Shown: positions 6,736 to 15,009, counted from the first letter of the stretch. The stretch: 64,000 nt of DNA from Streptomyces noursei (GCF_016917755.1 NZ_CP070326.1:6262001-6326000), one strand, 5' to 3'. Numbers and translations: made by a program. Notes: generated by a model from the sequence alone, not told the origin.

Positions 6736-7998
6736 TCAGCGAGTCGGGAAGAGCAGTCGACCGAGGTCTTCGCGGAGCCGCTCTTTGAGTTCAGTGGGAT
6801 GGCTGGTGTGTTCATGGGCGATCCGGATGGTGTGGACGCCGCAGCGCGTCCAGTGCCGGTCGCGATCCTCGTCGTCGGCCTTGCGGGTTCGGCCGTAGTG
6901 GTGTGGTCCGTCGACCTCGATGATAACGGCTCGGCCGTTTCCCAGAACGGTGAAGTCCGGGCTGCGCACGCCGGCATCCCGCAGTTTGGCGGAGGCCAGC
7001 GGCAGGATCGCGATGCCGCTTTGTGTGGGGCGCTCGCGTTGGAGGTCTTGGAGGACCTGGTAGACGGCGAGTTCGGCCCGACTTGCGAACACGAGATCGT
7101 CTGCAGTTGGGTATCCCTGGTCGCTTCGCCTTTCGCGGCGAGCCTGGTTGGTCGGACTGCTTCCTTGATACCGCCAGTCCTGCGTGATCTTCGGGAGCGG
7201 GCGCAGCGCGGCTTCGACCACGAGGGACTGCACGTCCCCGCGCTCCAGCTGCTTGAGCACGGCCCTTAGCCTTTGCCAAATCGCCTCGGTCATGGCCGTC
7301 GTGAACTCCGGTATGAGCGCGCGGTCCACGGTGAGGACGGCCTCGTAAGTGGCATCCGTCCAGTTGTCGTTGGGCATCGGATGGAAGTACCCACCGTCGC
7401 GGCGCAGGGTGAGTTTCGCCGAGCGGACGAGGTCCCGAGCCAACCCTTCGCCGTCGTCGTCGAGCAGATGGTGGGTCTGTCCGAGGACGAGATCGAGCTT
7501 GCTGGCGTCGTCGTCCCTTATCGGCAATGGGATCGTCGGAGTGACGGCGCTCTCCGGGAACGGCGCATAGACGGGCCGCCCGGACATGAAGTCTCGGGGG
7601 CGCAGCGCCCAGCCATCCGCTGCCAGAAGGCGGTTCAGCTCATCGACGCGCCTGGCCGCCTCGTCGGCGTCGGGGCGTACCTCGGGATGTACCAGCCGTG
7701 CGAGGAATGCCAGCAGCACCTCGTCCGGGCCATCGAGGAGCCCAAACCGCGGGTCCTCGAAGACCCAATCGTCCTCCCAGTCGTAGTTGTTGAACCGGTG
7801 CTGGATGATGTCGGTGCGGGCGGTCGGGTGGCGCGAGTCGGTTGATGGGAGGGCGTCCAGGTCGTACAGGGCGCCCAGGAAGGCGACTTCGTCCAGGCGT
7901 CCCCACCAGCCGCCCTCCGCAGTGCGTAGCAAGTCGAAGACATCGCGCCGTGTCACCGCTGTGATCCTTGCTGGATTGTCCTGGCCGGAGTGCGTCAT
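6736..7998 (-). CDS. AbiJ N-terminal domain 3 protein fused to a PD-(D/E)XK-like nuclease
   Basis: The product has 420 residues from the ATG at 7998. Residues 15-150 match the AbiJ_NTD3 pattern as I remember it: WWGRLDEVAFLGALYDLD, LPSTDSRH, DIIQHRFNNYDWEDDWVF, and DGWALRP near the end. That domain was defined in abortive-infection proteins. The middle (150-285) is unassigned. Residues 300-415 look like a DUF559/Vsr-type nuclease fold: ASRAELAVYQVL, SPDFTVL, then VIIEVDGPHHYG and VHTIRIAHEH, giving the E...D...ExD/H core. A sensor-nuclease effector for phage defence is inferred. It is the first gene of the four-gene minus-strand set. Confidence 0.75.
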   Translation of the reverse strand: MTHSGQDNPARITAVTRRDVFDLLRTAEGGWWGRLDEVAFLGALYDLDALPSTDSRHPTARTDIIQHRFNNYDWEDDWVFEDPRFGLLDGPDEVLLAFLARLVHPEVRPDADEAARRVDELNRLLAADGWALRPRDFMSGRPVYAPFPESAVTPTIPLPIRDDDASKLDLVLGQTHHLLDDDGEGLARDLVRSAKLTLRRDGGYFHPMPNDNWTDATYEAVLTVDRALIPEFTTAMTEAIWQRLRAVLKQLERGDVQSLVVEAALRPLPKITQDWRYQGSSPTNQARRERRSDQGYPTADDLVFASRAELAVYQVLQDLQRERPTQSGIAILPLASAKLRDAGVRSPDFTVLGNGRAVIIEVDGPHHYGRTRKADDEDRDRHWTRCGVHTIRIAHEHTSHPTELKERLREDLGRLLFPTR

Positions 7999-8077
7999 GA
8001 CAACAGAATGGCGTGCCAGCGGTGCGCCTGCCGAGCCTTCGTGTCGGTCGCGGGGCCGCGCGAGCGAGCCCTGACGC

Positions 8078-8435
8078 CGGCGGTCGGCGACCGGACCGGA
8101 GCCGAAGGACTGCACCGCTTCTTCGATGAACTGCGCACCAGCTGGCGCCGCAACCCGCACCAGATGCGCGCGCTGTACGTGCTCATGTTCGATGCGGTGC
8201 TTCCCGCACCGTTCCTGCGCGACCGGATGGCCGCCTCCATCGCGACCTGCGCCGCAGGATTGAGAGCGGGATCGCGGAGGGGGCGACCGGTGTCGATGCG
8301 CCCGCGGCCGCGATGCTGATCGTCGGCGCGTTGCGCGGTGACGTCTGCTAATCGCTGCTCGACCCCGAGGCCGTCCCCATCGACGCCGCTCTGGCCAACC
8401 TCACGCGTTTTGCCGATGCACTACTTGCGAAGTGA
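8078..8435 (+). pseudogene. Decayed TetR-family regulator, C-terminal remnant
   Basis: Conceptual translation gives a TetR C-terminal ligand domain: FFDELRTSWRRNPHQMRALY then VLMFDAVLPAPFLRDRM in one frame to about 8255. It continues in another frame as LRRRIESGIAEG, APAAAMLIVGALRG, an in-frame TAA at 8349-8351, then LLDPEAVPIDAALANL and FADALLAK with a stop at 8433-8435. The N-terminal DNA-binding domain is missing. There is at least one frameshift and one nonsense codon, so the gene is dead. It is divergent from the AbiJ-like gene. Confidence 0.75.
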
Positions 8436-8680
8436 GGGCCATGCCCCCTTTTCGGGTGCCACCGGTTTATGGCCCGAACGCCCTGCTCCGAGTTTTGACG
8501 TCACCTGTAGGCCCGGCGATTCGCTGCCCGCCTGGCCCCTGTGGCAGGTTAGGCGCGGGGCTGGGGAGCGCGACCAGGCCACCGGCGTTGTGGGGCAGTC
8601 CTTCGGATCTCAGTTCGTGGGTCGATCGGGTTGTGTAGCGATGGCGGCCCTGAGCCCTCTTGTGCTTTGCAGTGAATCCC

Positions 8681-8701
8681 GTGCTGGGATGGTGCTGGGA
8701 T
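8681..8701. repeat. Paired GTGCTGGGAT arm repeats, right
   Basis: GTGCTGGGAT at 8681-8690 and 8692-8701, the same doublet and spacing as at 2334-2354. It lies 30 bases before the second ychF tail, on the island side, as an arm-binding site in attR would. Confidence 0.7.
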
Positions 8702-8730
8702 GCGCCCACATTTCTGCAGGTCAAAGCCTT

Positions 8731-8838
8731 GTGGTGGAGTTCCGCTTCAACGTCTGAGCGGATGGCGTAACACCACGTCGCTGACTTGTAGGCATGCAGG
8801 TCACCAAGGGTCCGGCTCTCTGGAGGCGGGCCCTTGGT
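8731..8838. other. attR-like junction with displaced ychF tail
   Basis: Positions 8731-8757 encode VVEFRFNV plus TGA, the exact C-terminal residues of YchF, with GC-preferred codons (CGC, TTC, AAC, GTC). They have no ychF body upstream. The 14-mer CACCACGTCGCTGA follows at 8771-8784. This is the part of the gene that the island pushed away from its body 6.5 kb to the left. Confidence 0.75.
8803..8838 (+). terminator. Displaced (former) ychF terminator
   Basis: ACCAAGGGTCCG (8803-8814) pairs with CGGGCCCTTGGT (8827-8838), with one G-U pair. It occupies the same position relative to the orphan ychF tail as the terminator at 2299-2331 does to the intact gene. Confidence 0.7.
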
Positions 8839-8945
8839 GGTTTCCCGTGCTGGGTTGGCGCTGAGTTGATTCCCTCAGGTGCCAGGGCCCGGCCAGCGGA
8901 GCCCGGACGTCGGCGCAGCATTGATCCGCGGTCCTGGAGGACAGG

Positions 8946-10691
8946 ATGGAGCTCACTGACAGTCATAAGCTGGCTACCGCAGCGGACCGGACCAGGGGCG
9001 GGGTGGAAGAGACCATGCGTGGCTTTACCGAGGCGAAGCTCAAGACGTTGGCCGGTGTCCGGTCCTTCGAGCGGGGGCGCGGGTACGTGGATGCGGTGTC
9101 CGGGGTCGAGGTCGGTGACGGATGGATCAGCGCGAGCGTCCACGGCACGGAGCGGTACGAGGTGGAGTTGTCCTTGGACGGGCCCGGTGGGCTGTCCGGC
9201 GCGTGCGATTGCCCGTATGGCCTTGAGGGCAATTTCTGCAAGCATCTGGTCGCCCTCGGCCTGACGGTGCTCGCCCGGTCGGACAGCCTGCCGCGGCAGC
9301 GGAAGGCGGCGCGGAACCGGGCGCAGGACCTCGACGGGTGGTTGTCCGCCCTGACCAAGGACGAGTTGCTGGCTCTGGTGCGGGAACAGGTGGGCGAGGA
9401 CCGGCAGTTGCGGCGCCGCCTGGAGCTGCGGGCCGCGAGCGCCCGCGGGGATCTCGCCGCGGTCCGGGCCCGTATCCGTGAGCTGCTCGACATCGGACCG
9501 TTCGCACAGTACGGGTACGTCGAGTACGCCGATGCGCGCGCCTACGCGGACCAGGCCGGGCAGGCGGTGTCGGCGATCGGCGCGCTCACCGGCTCCGGAC
9601 GGGCAGCCGACGCGATCATCCTGGTGGGCGAGGCGATGAAGTCGCTGGCCCAGGCGGTGGAGTGCGTCGACGACTCCGACGGATGGCTCGGTCAGGTGGG
9701 CGCCGGCCTCGCCGACGCCCATCTCGACGCGTGCCGTGCGGCGCGCCCCGAGGCGGGGGAGCTCGCGCGCTGGCTGATCGACCATGCGCTCGGCGAGCTG
9801 GACACCGGCCTCACCGACATCGATCCGCTCGACTACGAGGACGTTCTCGGAGATGAGGGGATGGCCGTCCTGCGGAAGCTGGCTGTCGAGGCGTGGCAGG
9901 GCAACCGCCGCGGCTGGGCGGAGAAGTACCTGATGGAGCGCCTGGCCAAGGCGGGAGGCGACGTCGACGCGGTGATCGCCGTGCATGCGGCCGACCTCGC
10001 ACCGGACGGCCGCACGCACCTGGTCATCGCCCGTGAGCTGGATGCCGCCCGGCGCCCCGACGAGGCCCTGGGCTGGGCGGAACGCGGCGTCCAGGAGGCC
10101 GGGGACCTCGCTGCCGTCGACACCGCGCTCGTCGACCACCTCTGCGACCGCTACGCACAGGCGGACCGGCTCGACGACGCCGTCGCCCTGCGCCGCGACC
10201 ACTTCGGCGCCCGCCGCACCCTGCTCACCTACCAGCAGCTGCGTGCCGCGGCCCGGGCCGCGGACTGCTGGCCGGCCGAGCGCGAGGGCGCGCTGGCCGT
10301 GCTGCGCGCCGACGCGGGGCGGCGGCAACGGGGCTGGTACGGCGGCCCCGTCCTGGTCGACGCGCTGCTCGACGACAAGGACGTCGACGCCGCCTGGCGG
10401 GCCGCCACCGGGACCGGCGCCCATGACCGGCAGTGGCTCACCCTTGCCGACCAGGCCCGCGCCACCCGCCCCGCCGACGCGCTCGGCGTCTACCTGCGCC
10501 TGGTGGAGCCACTGACCGAGCAGACCGGCAACGCCGTCTATGAGCAGCTCGTCAGCCTGCTGCTGAGCATCCGGGACTGCCACCGCCGCCTGGGATCGTC
10601 GGGGGAGTTCACCGGTTACGTCACCGCCCTGCGCACTGCCCAGAAACGCAAGCGGAACCTGATGCGCTTGATGGACGAGCACGGTCTGTGA
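8946..10691 (+). CDS. SWIM zinc-finger protein
   Basis: This 581-residue protein carries a SWIM motif, CxCx(n)CxH, in CDCPYGLEGNFCKH at about residues 88-101, right after a beta-strand-rich segment (FERGRGYVDAVSGVEV). The remainder is a long Ala/Arg/Asp-rich helical solenoid that looks TPR-like (for example ARELDAARRPDEALGWAERG). SWIM domains bind DNA or protein; the partner here is unknown. ATG 8946 follows GGAGG, but an internal ATG at 9015 also has a GGAAGAG and starts closer to the conserved region (MRGFTEAKLK). It is the first complete gene right of the island. Confidence 0.8.
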   Translation: MELTDSHKLATAADRTRGGVEETMRGFTEAKLKTLAGVRSFERGRGYVDAVSGVEVGDGWISASVHGTERYEVELSLDGPGGLSGACDCPYGLEGNFCKHLVALGLTVLARSDSLPRQRKAARNRAQDLDGWLSALTKDELLALVREQVGEDRQLRRRLELRAASARGDLAAVRARIRELLDIGPFAQYGYVEYADARAYADQAGQAVSAIGALTGSGRAADAIILVGEAMKSLAQAVECVDDSDGWLGQVGAGLADAHLDACRAARPEAGELARWLIDHALGELDTGLTDIDPLDYEDVLGDEGMAVLRKLAVEAWQGNRRGWAEKYLMERLAKAGGDVDAVIAVHAADLAPDGRTHLVIARELDAARRPDEALGWAERGVQEAGDLAAVDTALVDHLCDRYAQADRLDDAVALRRDHFGARRTLLTYQQLRAAARAADCWPAEREGALAVLRADAGRRQRGWYGGPVLVDALLDDKDVDAAWRAATGTGAHDRQWLTLADQARATRPADALGVYLRLVEPLTEQTGNAVYEQLVSLLLSIRDCHRRLGSSGEFTGYVTALRTAQKRKRNLMRLMDEHGL

Positions 10692-10778
10692 GCCGGGCGA
10701 TGCCTCGCAGGTCCGTCTGCCCCGCACGCCTCTGCCGTCGGGCGGCGCTCCGTGAGCTGTTGTTCCGTTGGGGGGCCG

Positions 10779-11540
10779 CTAATGCCGGAACACCTCGAAG
10801 AGGACCGCGGGGCGGCCGTGGTGGCGGGCGGCGGCCCTGGCGAAGGAGCGGTCGAGGAAGTCGCGGGCGTAGGCGTGCGGGTCCTGGTCGGGGGCGGTGA
10901 GGGCCTTGATGTAGGTGGTGTGGGCGGCCAGGGAGGCGACGGCGCGGGGGATGCCGGGGCCCACTTCGGCGGCGTGGGTGGGGCGCGGGGAGCCGGACAC
11001 GGCGGTCCAGCGGACGCCGGACCAGGGGGCGAGGCCCTGGGTGTCGGCGAGGTCGGGAAAGATCCAGCGGTTGCCGGCGTCGGCCGGGGCGTCCAGGACG
11101 GCACAGCCCACCACCCGGTGGTCGGGGGTGTTCCACTGCGTGCCGAACCAGGTGTCGCGGTGGTTGAGGGTGATCAGCAGCTCGGGGCGGTGCCGGCGGA
11201 CCGCGGCGGCCAGGTCGCGGCGGAGCGCCGTGCCGGCCTCGATCACGCCGTCCCGGTGGCCGTCGAGGAACTCGACGGCGTGCACGCCGACATGGGCCGC
11301 GGCGGCGCGCTGCTCGGCCTCGCGGACCGCCGCGCACGCGGGCGGCGCCAGCCCGTCGATGCCGGCTTCACCGCGGGTGACCAGGAGGTAGCCGATCTCC
11401 CGGCCGGCGTCGGCCCATTCGGCGATGGCGGCCGCCGCGCCGTATTCGAGGTCGTCGGGGTGGGCGACGACGGCCAGTGCCCGCTGCCAGTCGTCGGGCA
11501 TCGGCCGGAGGGAGCTGACGGCGGCGTTCTCGGTCGGCAT
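10779..11540 (-). CDS. PIG-L family deacetylase
   Basis: The product has 253 residues from the ATG at 11540, which is preceded by AAAGGGG. The frame is open further upstream, but that sequence is not family-like. Zinc-site motif AHPDD appears in VVAHPDDLEYG (about residue 25), and a second His-rich motif in NHRDTWFGTQW and TPDHRVVG. PIG-L/LmbE enzymes remove acetyl groups from GlcNAc-type or related substrates; mycothiol-pathway MshB at 46459 is a separate paralogue. The substrate is unknown. It is convergent with the SWIM gene. Confidence 0.85.
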   Translation of the reverse strand: MPTENAAVSSLRPMPDDWQRALAVVAHPDDLEYGAAAAIAEWADAGREIGYLLVTRGEAGIDGLAPPACAAVREAEQRAAAAHVGVHAVEFLDGHRDGVIEAGTALRRDLAAAVRRHRPELLITLNHRDTWFGTQWNTPDHRVVGCAVLDAPADAGNRWIFPDLADTQGLAPWSGVRWTAVSGSPRPTHAAEVGPGIPRAVASLAAHTTYIKALTAPDQDPHAYARDFLDRSFARAAARHHGRPAVLFEVFRH

Positions 11541-11758
11541 CGCGGCCCCTTTCTGGTCGGTGACGATGGTGGCACGGCCGACCACGGACAGACAGCCACG
11601 GACCGTGGTGGAACGGGTGTTTCGGTGCGGGCGGGATCGGGGCATGAGGCGGTGTTGAGCTGCGTTCATTGCTGGAAGTAAAGGTTTGGCCAGAGCTTGC
11701 GGTCGGCGACGCGCGGTTGCCACGCTGTCGCTGACTGTCAAGCTGTTGGGAGGGGCCT

Positions 11759-12508
11759 GTGCCTTTCGGTGAGCAGCCCGCGTACCTCCGCGTCGCCGGT
11801 GACCTGCGTCAGAAGATCGTCGACGGGGTGCTGGCCCCGCACACCCGGCTTCCTTCCCAGGCCCGCATCCGCGAGGAGTACGGCGTCTCGGACACCGTCG
11901 CGCTGGAGGCGCGCAAGGTCCTGATGGCCGAGGGTCTGGTGGAGGGCCGGTCCGGGTCCGGGACGTATGTGCGGGAGCATCCGGTGCCGCGCCGGATCGC
12001 CCGCGGTGGCTACCACACCCTGGGTTGCACGCCGTTCCGCCAGGAGCAGACGGACGAGCGGGTGCGCGGCACCTGGGAGTCCAACAGCGAGCAGGAGGCG
12101 GCCGGTTCGGCGGTGGCGGCCCGGTTGCGGATCCCGGTGGGCGCCCGTGTGATGCGCACGCGGTACGTGTTCCGCGCGGAGGGGGAGCCGTCGATGCTCT
12201 CCACCTCCTGGGAGCCGCTGGAGATCACGGGGCGCACGCCGGTGATGCTGCCGGAGGAGGGCCCGCTGGCGGGGCGCGGGGTGGTCGAGCGGATGGCGGC
12301 CATCGACGTGGTGGTGGACAACGTCGTCGAGGAGGTCGGGGCGCGGCCGGGCCTGGCCGAGGAGGCGATGGCGCTGGGCGGGGTGCCGGGCCATGCGGTG
12401 CTGGTCATCTCGCGCACCTACTTCGCGGGTGGCCGGCCGGTCGAGACGGCGGACGTGATCGCGCTCGCGGCGCGCCATCGGGTGGCCTACCACCTGCCGG
12501 TGAAGTGA
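11759..12508 (+). CDS. GntR-family (HutC/UTRA type) transcriptional regulator
   Basis: The 249-residue product has a winged-helix GntR domain at residues 6-72 (YLRVAGDLRQKIVDGVL, LPSQARIREEYGVSDTVALE) and a UTRA effector-binding domain at about 95-245 (PVGARVMRTRYVFRAEG and VLVISRTYFAGGRPVETADV). It would repress or activate a transport or catabolic gene in response to a small ligand. GTG 11759 follows GGGAGGGG. The APC permease 350 bases downstream on the same strand is a candidate target. Confidence 0.88.
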   Translation: MPFGEQPAYLRVAGDLRQKIVDGVLAPHTRLPSQARIREEYGVSDTVALEARKVLMAEGLVEGRSGSGTYVREHPVPRRIARGGYHTLGCTPFRQEQTDERVRGTWESNSEQEAAGSAVAARLRIPVGARVMRTRYVFRAEGEPSMLSTSWEPLEITGRTPVMLPEEGPLAGRGVVERMAAIDVVVDNVVEEVGARPGLAEEAMALGGVPGHAVLVISRTYFAGGRPVETADVIALAARHRVAYHLPVK

Positions 12509-12536
12509 CCGGTCGGCCGCCCGGCCGCCCGACCGG
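12509..12536 (+). terminator. Hairpin after the GntR gene
   Basis: CCGGTCGG (12509-12516) pairs with CCGACCGG (12529-12536) right after the stop codon, with further GC pairing possible inside. No T-run is present, as is usual in Streptomyces. Confidence 0.5.
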
Positions 12537-12859
12537 CCGGTGGGGCGGGGAAGGCGGCGGTCTTCGGGGGCGTTCCGGGGGCCGGTGGGCGCCCCGTGAA
12601 CTCCCTGTGTCCGTCAAGTCGACGGCCGGTATGGGGATCCTGCGCTATCCGTAGGGCTGTTGGGCATGATTTTCGGCCGACTTAGCTGTCCGATTTGTAG
12701 GGGTTCGCCCGGGAAAGTCGTCCGGATATCGGTGTTGGAAACCTCACAGAGGCTCAACTCGGCGGGATTTTTTGGCCGGTGTGGGAACCGGATCTTCGGA
12801 TTCGCTCATACGATGGCGAAGTTTGTGCACGGCACGGGGGAAGACCAGGAGACCAGCAC
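12537..12859. other. Leader/promoter region of the APC permease
   Basis: The region becomes noticeably AT-richer from about 12660 to 12790 than the surrounding genes, as promoter regions do. I could not identify convincing -10/-35 boxes, a riboswitch fold or a coding sequence. A Shine-Dalgarno AGGAGA at 12847-12852 precedes the permease. Confidence 0.4.
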
Positions 12860-14542
12860 GTGACCACGACGAAGACAACGAGTGCGGAGCAGGGCTCGCA
12901 CTCGTCGAATTACCGTCGGTCCCTCGGGACCATCGCCCTGACCGCCACTGGTCTCGGGTCCATCATTGGTTCCGGCTGGCTGTTCGGGGCCGAGCGGGCA
13001 GCGGCCATCGCCGGTCCGGCCGCGATCATCGCCTGGGTCATCGGCGCGGTCGTCGCCCTGACCATCGCGCTGACCTACACCGAGCTCGGCTCGATGTTCC
13101 CCAAGGCGGGCGGCATGGTCCGCTACGGCCAGTACTCGCACGGCTCGCTCGCGGGCTATCTGGCGGCCTGGGCCAACTGGATCGCGATCGTCTCCGTGAT
13201 CCCGGGCGAGGCGACCGCCTCGGTCCAGTACATGAGCTCGTGGGACTTCGGCTGGGCCAAGGCGCTGTTCGACGGCAAGGAGCTCACCGGCTCCGGCGTC
13301 GCGGTGGCCAGCGTCCTGCTGATCTTCTACTTCTTCATGAACTGGTTCGCGGTCTCGCTGTTCGCCAAGACGAACACCGCGATCACGGTCTTCAAGATCG
13401 TCGTGCCGGCGCTCACCGCGGGCGCCCTGATCTTTTCGCACTTCGACACCAGCAACATCCAGCGCGCCGGCGGCTTCGCCCCCAACGGCTGGAGCGCGGT
13501 CTTCAGCTGTGTGGCGCTCTCCGGCATCGTCTGGGCCTACAACGGCTTCCAGTCGCCGCTCAACCTCGCCGGTGAGGCGCGCAACCCGGGCCGTTCGCTG
13601 CCCAAGGCCATCGCCTTCTCGATCGTCATCGCGCTGGTCATCTACCTCGCGCTGCAGGTCGCCTTCCTCTTCGCGGTGCCCGCCGCCGACCTGAGCAAGG
13701 GCTGGGGCGGTCTGTCCTACCACTCCCCGCTCGCCGAGCTGGGCCTCGCCTGGGGCCTGAACTGGCTGGCGCTGCTGCTGTACGCGGACGCGTTCGTCTC
13801 GCCGTCCGGCACGGGCATGATCTACGCCGCCACCACCTCGCGCATGATCCAGGGCGTCCAGGAGAACGGCCACCTGCCGGGCGTCTTCGGCAAGGTCGAC
13901 GCCAAGACCGGCATTCCGCGCCCGGCGCTGGTGCTCAACCTCGTCGTTGCGTTCATGTTCCTCGCGGTCTTCCGCGGCTGGGGTTCGCTCGCCGAGATCG
14001 TCTCGGTCGCGACCGTCATCTCGTACATCACCGGGCCGGTCGCGGTGATGGGTCTGCGGCGGCTGGCGCCGCAGATGAAGCGGCCGGTGAAGCTGCGCGC
14101 CATGCCGGTCATCGCGCCGATCGCGATGATCTTCGGTTCGCTGGTCCTGTACTGGGGCAAGTGGCCGCTCACCGGCAAGGTCATCTTCATCATGGCCATC
14201 GGGCTGCCGGTCTGGGCGTGGTACGAGATCGTCCGGCCGTGGAAGCAGGGCCGCAGCCCGCTGCGTGAGCTGCTGCCGCACCTGAAGGCGGGCGCCTGGA
14301 TGGTCGTCTACCTGGTGGTCATGGCGGCCGTCTCCTACCTGGGCGGCAAGGAGTTCGGCGGCAAGGGCTACCTGCCGCCGGGCCTCGACCTCGCGGTGGT
14401 CGCGGTGATCGCGCTCGCCTTCTACTACTGGGGCGTGCGCAGCGCCTGGCGCAACCCCTCGCTGGTCGCGGTCGAGGCCGAACTGGCCGCGGAGGAGAGC
14501 GCCGCGGAGGCCGCGGGCGACAAGGCCCCGACCACCGCCTGA
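12860..14542 (+). CDS. APC-superfamily amino acid permease
   Basis: The 560-residue product has about 12 membrane helices. The first carries the APC signature GLGSIIGSGWLFG (residues 25-37), and helix 6 has FQSPLNLAGEARNPGRSLPK, typical of amino-acid/polyamine-organocation transporters. It imports an amino acid or amine by cation coupling; the substrate is not predictable. The C-terminus is an Ala/Glu-rich cytoplasmic tail. GTG 12860 is chosen for the AGGAGA at 12847-12852; the frame extends 27 residues upstream without a good ribosome site. A strong hairpin ends the transcript. Confidence 0.88.
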   Translation: MTTTKTTSAEQGSHSSNYRRSLGTIALTATGLGSIIGSGWLFGAERAAAIAGPAAIIAWVIGAVVALTIALTYTELGSMFPKAGGMVRYGQYSHGSLAGYLAAWANWIAIVSVIPGEATASVQYMSSWDFGWAKALFDGKELTGSGVAVASVLLIFYFFMNWFAVSLFAKTNTAITVFKIVVPALTAGALIFSHFDTSNIQRAGGFAPNGWSAVFSCVALSGIVWAYNGFQSPLNLAGEARNPGRSLPKAIAFSIVIALVIYLALQVAFLFAVPAADLSKGWGGLSYHSPLAELGLAWGLNWLALLLYADAFVSPSGTGMIYAATTSRMIQGVQENGHLPGVFGKVDAKTGIPRPALVLNLVVAFMFLAVFRGWGSLAEIVSVATVISYITGPVAVMGLRRLAPQMKRPVKLRAMPVIAPIAMIFGSLVLYWGKWPLTGKVIFIMAIGLPVWAWYEIVRPWKQGRSPLRELLPHLKAGAWMVVYLVVMAAVSYLGGKEFGGKGYLPPGLDLAVVAVIALAFYYWGVRSAWRNPSLVAVEAELAAEESAAEAAGDKAPTTA

Positions 14543-14588
14543 GCGGCCGTTCGCGGCGCGCTTTCTTCCCCCAACGCACAAACCCTCA

Positions 14589-14639
14589 CCGGCCACTCGC
14601 GGGCCACACCTGGTGCATCCAGGGCCCGCGAGTGGCCGG
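14589..14639 (+). terminator. Strong hairpin after the APC permease
   Basis: Perfect 17-bp stem: CCGGCCACTCGCGGGCC (14589-14605) with its complement at 14623-14639 and a 17-base loop, followed by a pyrimidine-rich TTCGGTCTCTCTTTG stretch. Confidence 0.85.
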
Positions 14640-14778
14640 TTCGGTCTCTCTTTGTGTAAATCCATAACCGGTGCGTGAAGGTCGGGCGTAGGCTCGGGCA
14701 TATGCGGAATGCGATTTCGGCATCAGCACAGGAGGGGCGCGCCGCCGCGGCGCGCTGCGCGGCGGACGGAGGGGCGCA

Positions 14779-14958
14779 ATGACCGATAACGAGACCGCGC
14801 TGCCCTGGCTCGTCATCCGCCAGGACGAAGGCGGTAACCGCTATCGCGTCGGCCGCTATGCCACCCGAGCGGAGGCGGAGCGGGTCGCCGAGCGCCTGGA
14901 CACCCGTGGCAATCAGCGGCTCTACGTGGTCGAGCGGGTCGGGCAGGGGGCCTCGTAA
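14779..14958 (+). CDS. Small SPOR-like protein
   Basis: The product is 59 residues, with ATG at 14779 preceded by GGAGGGGC. The sequence LPWLVIRQDEGGNRYRVGRY followed by TRAEAERVAERLD and RLYVVERV has the strand-helix-strand pattern of SPOR-type repeats. Streptomycetes carry many similar short proteins of unknown role. It has no signal peptide, so it is cytoplasmic. It precedes the NUDIX gene by about 50 bases and may be co-transcribed with it. Confidence 0.75.
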   Translation: MTDNETALPWLVIRQDEGGNRYRVGRYATRAEAERVAERLDTRGNQRLYVVERVGQGAS

Positions 14959-15009
14959 GGAGTGGCATGAGGGGAGCGGGAGTCCGGCGGGGGACGTAGG
15001 CTGCCGCGC

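Larger units (their letters stand above)
2218..8784. mobile_element. Integrase-less genomic island at the ychF 3' end
   Basis: The stretch is bounded by two diverged copies (2218 onward and 8731 onward) of the last ychF codons, the stop, the downstream flank containing the identical 14-mer CACCACGTCGCTGA (2257-2270 and 8771-8784) and a hairpin terminator. Just inside each end is the same pair of GTGCTGGGAT repeats spaced by one G (2334-2354 and 8681-8701). This is the layout of attL and attR with integrase arm sites. The homology begins sharply at GTGGTGGAGTTCCG (2218-2231, 8731-8744), so the crossover was probably there, giving about 6.5 kb of inserted DNA. The genes inside are accessory (toxin-antitoxin, AbiJ-like, DUF488) and look less GC-rich than the flanks. 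No integrase, excisionase or replication gene was found, so the element is decayed or moved in trans. Confidence 0.8.
8436..8945. other. Gene-free right end of the island and junction
   Basis: From 8436 to 8680 I see no supported gene or RNA. The rest is the right arm repeats (8681-8701), the displaced ychF tail (8731-8757), the 14-mer core copy (8771-8784), a terminator (8803-8838) and a short leader before the SWIM gene with a GGAGG at about 8936-8940. Confidence 0.6.

Noticed and set aside
8338..8757. A 139-codon open frame ending in VVEFRFNV
   Set aside because: Only the last nine codons match YchF. The rest is the tetR remnant in other frames and non-coding DNA, so it is not a gene but the displaced tail of ychF.
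10779..11540. A second mshB
   Set aside because: It is PIG-L family but lacks the MshB-specific segments, is shorter, and is far from the true mshB at 46459.
12600..12860. A riboswitch upstream of the amino-acid permease
   Set aside because: No conserved core of a known class (T-box, ydaO, lysine, glycine) could be recognised in the AT-richer leader.
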